A DNA stretch of 64,000 bases from JABCYV01 sp963696025 (lineage in GTDB: Bacteria > Acidobacteriota > Terriglobia > Terriglobales > Acidobacteriaceae). Position 1 is the stretch's first letter, and each line of letters opens with the position of its first letter. The notes under the pieces are model-generated. The model did no database searches. It was not told where the DNA came from and was given only the letters and a program-made list of their open reading frames with translations. The stretch lies in NCBI GenBank assembly GCA_963696025.1, contig CAVOII010000017.1, positions 1 through 64,000 of the forward strand, written 5' to 3'. The translations under genes and the position numbers were made by a program. This document shows, piece after piece, positions 52,084-60,115 of this stretch.

Positions 52084-52701
52084 ATGAAGAAAGTACTTTG
52101 TACAATTCTGTCCATGCTGGCCGTTGCCCTCGTGCTGGGAGTGGTCTCGGCAACCGCGGTGGCGCAAGACAATAGCACCTACGCGCTCACGTATTATTCG
52201 AACGCGAATACTACGGGGGCGCCGGATGCCACTGTGCGGGTCATCAACGACGGCAACACGGGGGGCACCCTGTGTGCGGCGTTTTACGTATTCGACGATA
52301 GCCAGGAGATGCAGGAATGCTGCAGCTGCCCGGTTACCGCCGACGGCCTGATCGCGGAATCCGTCAACAAGTACCTGTTGGCGAATTCTCTGACCTCGTT
52401 CGTGAACCACCGGGGCGTGATCAAGGTGGTTTCGACGACTGAAAATTCCGGCGTTTGCGACCCCACCAAGGGCGCTGCCACTGCTGGAATCCGGGGCTGG
52501 GCAACTCACATTCAGGCAGCCTCAGCGCCGGTCGGCGGCTTGGTTCCGCGAGCGACGTGGGCTGTTACTGAAACTCCGCTGCACGATGCAAACCTTGCTG
52601 CGGCGGAACTAGCCAGCTTGCAGCAGTTCTGCTCGTTCGAGATCGTTCTCGGCAGCGGTCGCGGTACCTGCTATTGCGGCGCAGAAGACTGGGCGTTCTA
52701 G
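52084..52701 (+). CDS. Secreted eight-cysteine protein, copy B
   Basis: A 205-residue homologue of the protein at 3418-4011. Residues 1-118 differ at one position (Val14 for Ile). Then TTENSGVCDPTKG replaces TAENSGYCDPTKG, and the segment after HIQ reads AASAPVGGLVPRATWAVTET in place of KATGYTYAVTET, eight residues longer. The C-terminal ~40 residues are again near-identical. All eight cysteines are kept. The reading frame is fixed by AGGAGG before the ATG. Function unknown. The DNA identity over the first third is close to complete even at third positions, so this is a recent duplication or gene conversion. Confidence 0.85.
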   Translation: MKKVLCTILSMLAVALVLGVVSATAVAQDNSTYALTYYSNANTTGAPDATVRVINDGNTGGTLCAAFYVFDDSQEMQECCSCPVTADGLIAESVNKYLLANSLTSFVNHRGVIKVVSTTENSGVCDPTKGAATAGIRGWATHIQAASAPVGGLVPRATWAVTETPLHDANLAAAELASLQQFCSFEIVLGSGRGTCYCGAEDWAF

Positions 52702-52737
52702 GCTTGTAAAGTGAAGCAACTGAAATGCCTCGAAGTC

Positions 52738-52769
52738 GGGGCGTCGAGTTTATCTCGGCGCCCTTTTTT
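52738..52769 (+). terminator. Rho-independent terminator after copy B
   Basis: GGGGCGTCGAG pairs with CTCGGCGCCC around a TTTAT loop with one wobble pair, followed by TTTTTT at 52764-52769. It lies 36 nt after the stop codon. Confidence 0.85.
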
Positions 52770-52828
52770 CCCAAGACGACGTTGAATCCCTTGTGCAGAT
52801 GGCCACGCTTGAACGCTTTGGGCCGCTT

Positions 52829-53059
52829 CTAATCAGCGGGCTGCGGTGGGGAGTCGTTGGCATCCCAGTACGAGCGCTGATCCAGCAACTTCTCCAGCTC
52901 GGTCCGGGCATGAGCCGCCAACCGGGCCGCGTAGTTTTTCGCTGATTGCTGATGTTCCGGAGCCAATTCAGCGACCCGGAGGGCAAGCAGCGGTGCATCC
53001 TCTTCCAGCATATGCACCAGCCGTTCAGCGCGATCAATCCTCACGTGAATAGAAAGCAT
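52829..53059 (-). CDS. Small hypothetical protein
   Basis: A 76-residue protein, mostly helical and charged: MLSIHVRIDRAERLVHMLEE, ALRVAELAPEHQQSAKNYAA, ELEKLLDQRSYWDAND. No family recognised. The frame agrees with the GC bias of coding sequence on this strand, and it fills an otherwise empty gap before folK. No strong ribosome-binding site. Confidence 0.55.
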   Translation of the reverse strand: MLSIHVRIDRAERLVHMLEEDAPLLALRVAELAPEHQQSAKNYAARLAAHARTELEKLLDQRSYWDANDSPPQPAD

Positions 53060-53220
53060 TAGGTCGTACCTGTTGAGAATGTCGCATCAAGACTGACTTG
53101 CGGAATCGAAAGCCGCAAGTCGCAATCTGGATACCCCAGCGCTGGGAACTTTTAAGTCTAGTGAGTGGGACTTATTTTCTTCTGGAAAGTGGCAGTGAGA
53201 AACTGGAAACTACTTCAACC

Positions 53221-53709
53221 GTGCACGAGATCGTCTATCTTTCGCTGGGCTCGAATGTAGGAGATCGTAGTGCGAACCTGGATGCGGCCATCGTCCGTCT
53301 GCGAAGCCTGGGGGAAGTGGTTGCAGTCTCCTTTTTTTATGAAACTGAACCGATCGGCTTCAGCGCTCAGCCTTGGTTTCTGAATTGCGCGGTCAAGCTG
53401 GAGACGGAGAAAACTCCGAAGCAACTGCTGGCCGACATTCTCGAACTGGAGCAACAAATGGGCCGAGTCCGCGCACACAAGAACGGTCCCCGCGTCATCG
53501 ACGTCGACATTCTGCTGTTTGGAGAGTCGGTGATTGAAACAAACGGGCTGACCATTCCGCATCCGGCAATGCATCAACGCCGGTTTGTGCTGGAACCGCT
53601 GGCCGAGATCGCTCCCGAAGTTCGACATCCCGCGCTCAATCGCACCATCCGCGAACTGAGGGACGCGTTGCCAGCGGGCCAGGCTGTGCTCAAGCTCACT
53701 AAAACCTAG
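53221..53709 (+). CDS. folK: Hydroxymethyldihydropterin pyrophosphokinase
   Basis: A 162-residue HPPK transferring pyrophosphate from ATP to hydroxymethyldihydropterin in folate synthesis. VYLSLGSNVGDRSANL and GPRVIDVDILLFG, with magnesium-binding Asp94 and Asp96, are standard. RRFVLEPLAEIAPEVRHP is the C-terminal signature. GTG 53221 gives normal length; earlier in-frame starts add unlike sequence. Not clustered with other fol genes. Confidence 0.92.
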   Translation: MHEIVYLSLGSNVGDRSANLDAAIVRLRSLGEVVAVSFFYETEPIGFSAQPWFLNCAVKLETEKTPKQLLADILELEQQMGRVRAHKNGPRVIDVDILLFGESVIETNGLTIPHPAMHQRRFVLEPLAEIAPEVRHPALNRTIRELRDALPAGQAVLKLTKT

Positions 53710-53775
53710 CAAACAACTCATCGGATGAGCTCTGACGAGTTCCGTTTTGCAGCTCCGCCCCAAGTTAGAACCAGC

Positions 53776-56700
53776 TCAGAACTGGAAACGAAGCATCAAC
53801 TGGATCTGCCGGGGAAGGCCAGTGCCGGTGTTGGGGGACGCAGCGTTGTCATTGTTGTTGTTTAAGTTCACCGTCGTGTTGACCAGACCAAGGCTGCCCT
53901 TTGGCTGCAGGATCCAGCTGTTAGGTATCGGATTCATCATATTATCGGTCGCCTGCGTGTAGTTGAAGGTCAGGTTGTCGCTATTCGGATCGCCGAATTG
54001 GACGTGATTGAAGATGTTGAATACCTGCGCACCAAACTGCATCGACACGCGCTCGGTCAGCTTGGTCTCCTTAGTTAACGCCAGGTCGATCTGCCAACTG
54101 TTCACCGCTCGGATCAGCCCGTTCGGCGCATTGCCAAATCGGCTTACTAAGCCGCATGTATCAACGCAATTCCCGCTGCTATCGGCGACACCGCCTGGAG
54201 CCAGCGGGGGAGGAGCGAAGGCAGCTGGATTGATGGGAAGCGTGTGGTTGTGCACGCCTCCTGGCAGAAATATTGGAACCCCGGGAACCAGGTCGGGCCT
54301 CTGGTTGGTTTGGTCGTTCCCGTCGGGTAACTGGTCCGGAGAGATATTCATCATGATCGTGAGGGGATGCCCGGTATGCCAAAGTCCGATGCTGCTCATT
54401 TGCCATCCACCGACGATCTTGCCAAGCACGCCTGTGCTGTTGAGGAAAGACTTGCCGGGACCGAAAGGCAATTCGTATACAGCATCAACCGTTACGTTGT
54501 TGCGAATATCAAAGACGCTCGGCCCCTTGTCGCAGGCCAGGCAATTCACGTTTTCTGGGCCGTTCGACTCCCCGCCACCGACAGATCCGTCGTTAATAGA
54601 ATGGGACCAGGTGTAGTGACCCTGGAAGGATAAACCGTTGTTGAAACGGCGGTCCAGGCTGATCAGAAGAGCATGGTACGTGCTGGCGCCGATGTCAGAC
54701 TTGAAGTCCACCGAACCGTAAGGGTCTCCTCCCGGATAGAATGGGTCAAGCGTGCGTGTGCAAATGATGTTTCCCGAAGCGTCCGTCCCCTGTGGCGGGG
54801 TGCTGCAGAAATTTACCCCTCCGCGGGAAAACAACCTCACGCCGCGCGAGCCGAGGTAATGCAGACCCATCAGGAAGTTAGCCGGCAATTCATTTTCAAA
54901 CGACAGGCCCCAGGTCTCGACATAAAGGTCGCGGCGCCCGTGTCGCTGCAAGGCCCGAGGTTGCTGTGCTGGCGTTATGGGCAAGCTGCTGAGGTCGGGG
55001 TTGGTTTGCTGATATTGCGGCAAGAGAGGGGTGCCCGGACCTGATGGATCGAAATTGGCGAACGCGGTATACCGGTCGCTCTCCAGCCCCGCGTTCAAAT
55101 CGTCGTTTTGGGCAGCACCGTGATAAATTCCAAAGCCTGAGCGAACGACAGTTTTTCCGTGAAATCTGCTCGGTGCCCAGGCAAAACTGACGCGAGGATC
55201 GAAGTTCCTATAGTCAGGGTTGTAAAGAGCGGGGTCCTTCGGACACGGCGGAGTATTGATGGGCGTCGGAACCGGAGTGGGAAGGGCAAATCGCCAAGTG
55301 GAGCCTGAGCCGAAGCAGACTCCATGAAATTGGCTGACATCGAACACTGTGGTCCGATTGTCAGCCTCGTGCGCAACGCCGTAGTATTCCCAGCGAATCC
55401 CCAGGTTCAGAGTCAGAGTGGGAGTGACCTTCCACTCATCCTGGAAATAGGGCATATAGAACGTACGGCGAAGCTTATGGCAACACCACGTCGACGTGTA
55501 CGAAATTCCGTAAAGATCCCCACTCTCAAAGCCTGGATTAAGTGGGCTGGCGCCGTCCGCAAAGGAAAGTGTATTACCGGCGGTCAGACCCTGATTGAGC
55601 CGAACTCGGCGAATCTCCATGCCCGTCTTGAACGTATTCCGGCCGTGGACCAAAGTCAGGTTGTCGACGACACCATAGGTGGTGCCGATTTCGTGGTCCG
55701 CCTGGTTATTGTGGATTTCGGCCCAGTCGTTGCTTTGGACATCGTAGGGCAAAGGAGGGATCTGCGGATTGATGAATGGGGCGCGGTTTACAAATACTTT
55801 GACCTCATTCAACAGCCGCGGCGAGAAAGTGTTCTGAAGGGCAAGGTAGTACCCCGCAGGATGATTGATTGTCTGAGTCAGGTCATAGGGAAGAGAGGTG
55901 CTGCCATTGGTGCCGCTTACCAGGCTGATATCCCGGCGAGCGCTGCCGTATAGCAAGGTCTTGTCGTTGATCTTGTAGTCCATTCTGAGAAGCCAGGTGT
56001 CTTCGTGAACGGTGGTTGGAGCAGGAGCCGTGAACAGATCGGCGTCCGGTAGGCCAGAGGCCGGGGCAAAGGCCGCGTCAGGATAAACGTGTAGAGGACT
56101 ACAATTTCCGATCGAACCCGTAGACGCGCGCCATGGGAAAGCTTGAAGGATGGAGCACATCTGAGGCGACCCGCCTGGATTTCGGTTCACGCCGTCTCCG
56201 CCGAGCAGAGTACCTCGTGCGATGGCTGCGGTCGGCACATTAACCTGATTCGTAGTCGCGCCGTATTGACGAAGTCCCTCATAGTTTACAAAGAAGAACA
56301 GCTTGTCCTTTTTGATCGGCCCACCGAAAGTCATCCCATATTGCCCATAGCGGAAGGGAGGAATGGCGGGGTTGCCGTTCACATCAAAGTCATTGAAGTT
56401 CCTTGCATCAAAAGCCGAATTTCGCAAATAGCCAAACACGCCCCCGTGCCAGTCGTTGGTGCCCGACTTGGTGACCACGTCTATCTGGCCGCCGGCTTGG
56501 GTCCCGTATTCTGCATCGTATAAGGCGCTGTTGACGCGGTATTCTTCGATTGCATCCTGAGAAATCTGTAGACGGGTTTGTGATTTCTGAGCCTGCTCCT
56601 GAATGCCGCCGGCGTCGACCCCGTCAATTTGAAAGTTGTTGTCATCGCGAGCGCGGCCGGCGAATCGAATCGTGCGCTGATCACCTCCGCCGTCATCCTG

Positions 56701-57243
56701 CGCGAAGGGCGCCAGCAGAGTGAAACTCGCCCAATCACGTCCGTTGTTGGGAAGGTTTGCGATCTGTTCAGTATCAATAACCGTCGCCGCTTCGGCAGAG
56801 CTGCGGTTTGAAGGAGCGGCGGACGCCTTGACTTCGACCTTTTCCGTGGTCCCACCGACTTCAAGCCCGATGTCCAATGTGCGGGTCTGGCCCACTCGTA
56901 GCACGACGTCTTCAACCACCTTGGTCTTAAAACCGTCGTTGGTTACCGTCACGGTGTAGCGGCCTACAGCCAAACCAGGAAAGCGGTAGTAGCCCCTCGA
57001 GTTGGTCCGCTGTTCCTCAGTCAGGCCTGTGTCTACGGCTAGCGTTTTCACGCTAGCTCCCACGAGCGCGGCTCCCGTCGGATCGCTTATCGTGCCTTCG
57101 AGCACTGCGCGATCAATCTGCGCGACCGCGGTCAAGGTGGTGGTGATCAACAGAACCAAAAGAAAGGGAGTGCCGGATGAGTATCCCCCGGTACGACCTG
57201 GCCACGGAGTAGATAGAATGAACCGCCTTCGCGTATGAGGCAT
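53776..57243 (-). CDS. TonB-dependent receptor, Oar-type with regulatory-like N-terminus
   Basis: A 1155-residue outer-membrane receptor. After the N-terminal signal (about 1-42, LLVLLITTTLTAVAQ) comes a carboxypeptidase-regulatory-like domain (LEGTISDPTGAALVGASVKT to about 130), then a plug (IRFAGRARDDNNFQIDGVDA, about 205-224) and a beta-barrel ending in IQLMLRFQF, with terminal Phe for BAM recognition. Barrel strands have aromatic girdles (WSHSINDGS, YNPDYRNFDPRVSFAWAP). The substrate is unknown; the Oar-like group in this phylum is usually linked to polysaccharide uptake or adhesion. AAGGAG 5 nt before ATG 57243 fixes the start. No adjacent SusD-like or glycan operon. Confidence 0.92.
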   Translation of the reverse strand: MPHTRRRFILSTPWPGRTGGYSSGTPFLLVLLITTTLTAVAQIDRAVLEGTISDPTGAALVGASVKTLAVDTGLTEEQRTNSRGYYRFPGLAVGRYTVTVTNDGFKTKVVEDVVLRVGQTRTLDIGLEVGGTTEKVEVKASAAPSNRSSAEAATVIDTEQIANLPNNGRDWASFTLLAPFAQDDGGGDQRTIRFAGRARDDNNFQIDGVDAGGIQEQAQKSQTRLQISQDAIEEYRVNSALYDAEYGTQAGGQIDVVTKSGTNDWHGGVFGYLRNSAFDARNFNDFDVNGNPAIPPFRYGQYGMTFGGPIKKDKLFFFVNYEGLRQYGATTNQVNVPTAAIARGTLLGGDGVNRNPGGSPQMCSILQAFPWRASTGSIGNCSPLHVYPDAAFAPASGLPDADLFTAPAPTTVHEDTWLLRMDYKINDKTLLYGSARRDISLVSGTNGSTSLPYDLTQTINHPAGYYLALQNTFSPRLLNEVKVFVNRAPFINPQIPPLPYDVQSNDWAEIHNNQADHEIGTTYGVVDNLTLVHGRNTFKTGMEIRRVRLNQGLTAGNTLSFADGASPLNPGFESGDLYGISYTSTWCCHKLRRTFYMPYFQDEWKVTPTLTLNLGIRWEYYGVAHEADNRTTVFDVSQFHGVCFGSGSTWRFALPTPVPTPINTPPCPKDPALYNPDYRNFDPRVSFAWAPSRFHGKTVVRSGFGIYHGAAQNDDLNAGLESDRYTAFANFDPSGPGTPLLPQYQQTNPDLSSLPITPAQQPRALQRHGRRDLYVETWGLSFENELPANFLMGLHYLGSRGVRLFSRGGVNFCSTPPQGTDASGNIICTRTLDPFYPGGDPYGSVDFKSDIGASTYHALLISLDRRFNNGLSFQGHYTWSHSINDGSVGGGESNGPENVNCLACDKGPSVFDIRNNVTVDAVYELPFGPGKSFLNSTGVLGKIVGGWQMSSIGLWHTGHPLTIMMNISPDQLPDGNDQTNQRPDLVPGVPIFLPGGVHNHTLPINPAAFAPPPLAPGGVADSSGNCVDTCGLVSRFGNAPNGLIRAVNSWQIDLALTKETKLTERVSMQFGAQVFNIFNHVQFGDPNSDNLTFNYTQATDNMMNPIPNSWILQPKGSLGLVNTTVNLNNNNDNAASPNTGTGLPRQIQLMLRFQF

Positions 57244-57574
57244 AAATACTCCTTGGGCGGAGTGACGAACCGGCGCCAATTGAGTGCTCGGCTAACGGAG
57301 TGGTTTTAGGGAGCCATGCCGGGATAGTAGGAAGCTACGGTTACAATGATGTTGGCCTTTGATGAAAAATGTATGAATTCTTTTCCACAGGATCAACCAG
57401 GCGAACGGTGTTCCTAGAACTTTTCTCGTCACGCGCATCAATCTCTTATGTGCGGTAGGTGTTGCTCAGCCACCCTTGATCCCTTGGGGAAATTTAACCA
57501 TTTCCTGTCGATCTCCGCGTCCCTCGTTCGACAAACTAGTAGAGACAGCAAGAGACGGCGAAGAGGAGGCGGGT
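57244..57574. other. Intergenic region upstream of TonB receptor
   Basis: About 330 nt between divergent genes. I see no additional gene, hairpin or repeat of note; it should hold the promoters of both neighbours. Confidence 0.4.
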
Positions 57575-57958
57575 ATGGCAAGGCGGATAGTATTCCGAAG
57601 TTCTAAATCAATCGCGGGAGCAGTCCTCGTCGGGTTCGGGATGTTTATTCTGTATGAAAACCTGGCCAGGGCTGTTTCGTGGCTGGGCCACGCCCTCGGC
57701 GCTAACAGTTCCGACGCGTTAGGGCTTCTGCCCGCTATCATCCTGACAGTCTCGCAAGTTTTGCGGAGCCATGCCGCCGATCACCAACGATTTGTGGAGG
57801 GTTTCCTTCAGCACATGTTGGTGTCATCCTGGCCGATCCTGCTCGTCATGCTCGGAACCATTTTGTCGCGGGGCACCTTTACCGGCAATGTCAACACAGT
57901 TCCCCGAAAAGATGGTGCACTTGTCGATCTGATTCCCAGTCATTCGACATTCAGGTAG
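57575..57958 (+). CDS. Small membrane protein of unknown function
   Basis: A 127-residue protein with two hydrophobic helices (SIAGAVLVGFGMFILYENLA, about 10-29, and PAIILTVSQVL around 55; a further stretch SSWPILLVMLGTIL at about 86-99). A GGCGGGT near the ATG at 57575 gives a weak ribosome-binding site; an in-frame ATG at 57476 is not supported. No family recognised. It ends 31 nt before the YCII-type gene and may be cotranscribed. Confidence 0.6.
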   Translation: MARRIVFRSSKSIAGAVLVGFGMFILYENLARAVSWLGHALGANSSDALGLLPAIILTVSQVLRSHAADHQRFVEGFLQHMLVSSWPILLVMLGTILSRGTFTGNVNTVPRKDGALVDLIPSHSTFR

Positions 57959-57989
57959 AGGTCAGCTGATCTCAAATTCAAAAGGAGAT

Positions 57990-58424
57990 ATGACTATGAG
58001 GGTCATGGTGATAGTCAAGGCCAACAAGGATTCAGAGGCGGGCATTATGCCGAAGCAAAAGCTGCTTGCCGAAATGGGGAAGTTCAATGAAGAGCTGGCG
58101 AAAGCGGGCGTGCTGCTCGCCGCCGACGGGCTCCATCCCAGCTCGAAAGGCAAGCGCGTCCAGTTCTCAGGGGCGAAGTGGATCGTAGTTGACGGGCCCT
58201 TTGCCGAGACTAAGGAGCTGATCGGCGGCTTCTGGCTGTGGCAGGTGAAGTCCATGGAAGAGGCTATCGAGTGGGTCAAGCGCTGTCCCTGTCCCCATGA
58301 CGAAGAAGGCGAGATTGAGATTCGCCCAGTCTTTGAGATAGAAGACTTCGGTGCCCAGTTGACTCCCGAGCTCAGGAAGCGGGAGGAACGACTGCGTGCC
58401 GAGGTGGCGGCGAAAAAAAAGTAG
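57990..58424 (+). CDS. YCII/DGPF-domain protein
   Basis: A 144-residue protein of the YCII-related DGPF group. WIVVDGPFAETKELIGGFWL (about 66-85) is its signature, and the N-terminus MRVMVIVKANKDSEAG and helix EWVKRCPCPHDEEGEIEIRP are also typical. Such proteins are often encoded next to ECF sigma factors; none is here. The active-site His/Asp of the YCII dimer is not obvious. AAAGGAG precedes ATG 57990. Confidence 0.9.
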   Translation: MTMRVMVIVKANKDSEAGIMPKQKLLAEMGKFNEELAKAGVLLAADGLHPSSKGKRVQFSGAKWIVVDGPFAETKELIGGFWLWQVKSMEEAIEWVKRCPCPHDEEGEIEIRPVFEIEDFGAQLTPELRKREERLRAEVAAKKK

Positions 58425-58446
58425 TTGCCGGTGGTTAGGAGATAAG

Positions 58447-60048
58447 TCAAATCCAGAATTTCATTTGTGGCCAGAGATCTTGCAATGAGGAAAACTTTTT
58501 GCCCTGGCAGAGGAAGATGGGACGATGATATTCGTAAGGCATGGCGTAGGCCTGAGTCGTCTCGGCGACTTGGGTCACGCTGTCGTACATTCCGTCGAGG
58601 ACCGATGGCAGTTTTCCGATGAAGATCATGCAGTCTCCTGTGTACGGAGCTGGGCCCCAGAACCAGTAGCTCTGGTGTCCGCTGATGGCGTGAGGTAATC
58701 CGAGTTGCGGACCGAAGTAATCGATCGCTGCCGCTTCGCCGTAATTTTTGCCATAGACTCCGCAAGATTCACGCTGGCTGGCGGGAAGCGAGTTGTAAAC
58801 CTTTGCGACCGTTGACGCAAGCTCGGGCCAACCAAACATATCGGCATATTGTTGGGGCAGCTCATTCACCGCGACGGTTTCTGTCCGTTCCGGCACGGCA
58901 TGCAAGGCATGCTCGTAGGCGATGAATTTTTCCACCGGCATCATGGGCATCGCGAACGGCCAACCGATGATAGCGTACAAAAACACAATGATTGCAAGCG
59001 CCGGCTGGGCTGCTAACCGCAGGGGACGCGGGGCGCGCGTGAGCCACGATTCGATGGCCACGCTGCCAGCGGCAAACAGCATCGGATACACCGGGGTCAG
59101 ATAGTAAGTCTTCCCCTTCAGGACGATGAAAAGGATAAAGGAAAATATCCAGGTCCAACCCAGCGCACGGAATCGCCTCCCGCCCTTGGGCAACAAACAC
59201 CAGATCAGTCCAGGTATCCATACCAGCAGCGTAAGCGAGCCCAGGGAATCGATATTCGATTTCAAATACTCCCACGGTCCCAGAACAAGGTTCTTGTCGC
59301 TCTTGGCAATATTGGAGAGCAGCTCGTAGGTCGCCCAGTGATGGGTATACTCCCAAATCACATTGGGCAGTGCGATCAAGAACGCTATCCCCGCGCCATA
59401 CCAGGGCCAGCGCGTCAACAAAAGTCTGCTTTGTGACGAAAATGCAACGCCCGCGAAGAATGCGATCAGAAAAAACAGCATGGCATGCTTGCCCTGTAGT
59501 GCCAGTCCGGCAAACAAACCGAAGAGCAGCCATAACCTCTGGCTTTCGCCCGCAAAAATGCGCGCTGCCGCCCACGCGCAGCCGGCCCAACCCAGAGTCA
59601 TGAACATGTCAGTGTTGAGAAACGTACCAAAGTATTGTGGCGCCCCGAAAACACAAATGCAGGTCAGGAATTGCGCATAGCGGCCGCCTCCCATCGCGCG
59701 CGCCGTCAGACCGGTCAGAATCAATTGCGCAACGGTAAAAAGAATAGACACAAACCGGATCGCGAACAGCGTATCCCTGAGAATCTTCTGAGAGGCCCAC
59801 GCGATGAGCGGCGTACCGGGAGGATGATCTACGTAGCCCCAAGCCAGATGCTTTCCACAAGCGATGAAGTAGAGCTCGTCACGGAAGAATCCATAGCCCT
59901 TGTAAAACGCCAGATGCACTGCGAGGGCGACCAACGCGAATCCGGCGAGGAGAAGCCAATCTACCCGGCTGGATGTATGGAGTGGTTGCGAAGTCTCGGC
60001 AGAGGATCTCGGCGTTAGTTCCTTCTGCTGCTCGGTACTCATGGACAT
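58447..60048 (-). CDS. GT39-type membrane glycosyltransferase
   Basis: A 533-residue polytopic protein of the ArnT/PMT superfamily, which uses polyprenyl-phosphate sugars at the periplasmic face. The first loop FYKGYGFFRDELYFIACGKH (about 48-67) has the conserved Asp-Glu (DE), followed by WGYVDHPPGTPLIAWASQKI, the second signature. About ten TM segments follow, and a C-terminal domain of about 150 residues contains Cys430 and Cys499, possibly periplasmic. The sugar and acceptor are unknown. Convergent with the YCII-type gene and on the same strand as the RND pumps, without obvious coupling. Confidence 0.87.
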   Translation of the reverse strand: MSMSTEQQKELTPRSSAETSQPLHTSSRVDWLLLAGFALVALAVHLAFYKGYGFFRDELYFIACGKHLAWGYVDHPPGTPLIAWASQKILRDTLFAIRFVSILFTVAQLILTGLTARAMGGGRYAQFLTCICVFGAPQYFGTFLNTDMFMTLGWAGCAWAAARIFAGESQRLWLLFGLFAGLALQGKHAMLFFLIAFFAGVAFSSQSRLLLTRWPWYGAGIAFLIALPNVIWEYTHHWATYELLSNIAKSDKNLVLGPWEYLKSNIDSLGSLTLLVWIPGLIWCLLPKGGRRFRALGWTWIFSFILFIVLKGKTYYLTPVYPMLFAAGSVAIESWLTRAPRPLRLAAQPALAIIVFLYAIIGWPFAMPMMPVEKFIAYEHALHAVPERTETVAVNELPQQYADMFGWPELASTVAKVYNSLPASQRESCGVYGKNYGEAAAIDYFGPQLGLPHAISGHQSYWFWGPAPYTGDCMIFIGKLPSVLDGMYDSVTQVAETTQAYAMPYEYHRPIFLCQGKKFSSLQDLWPQMKFWI

Positions 60049-60115
60049 TGCCGCAGATTATAGCTGCAGGGAAGAGAGGATAGCGATTGCGCAAATCCAT
60101 ATCCCGAACAAAAAG

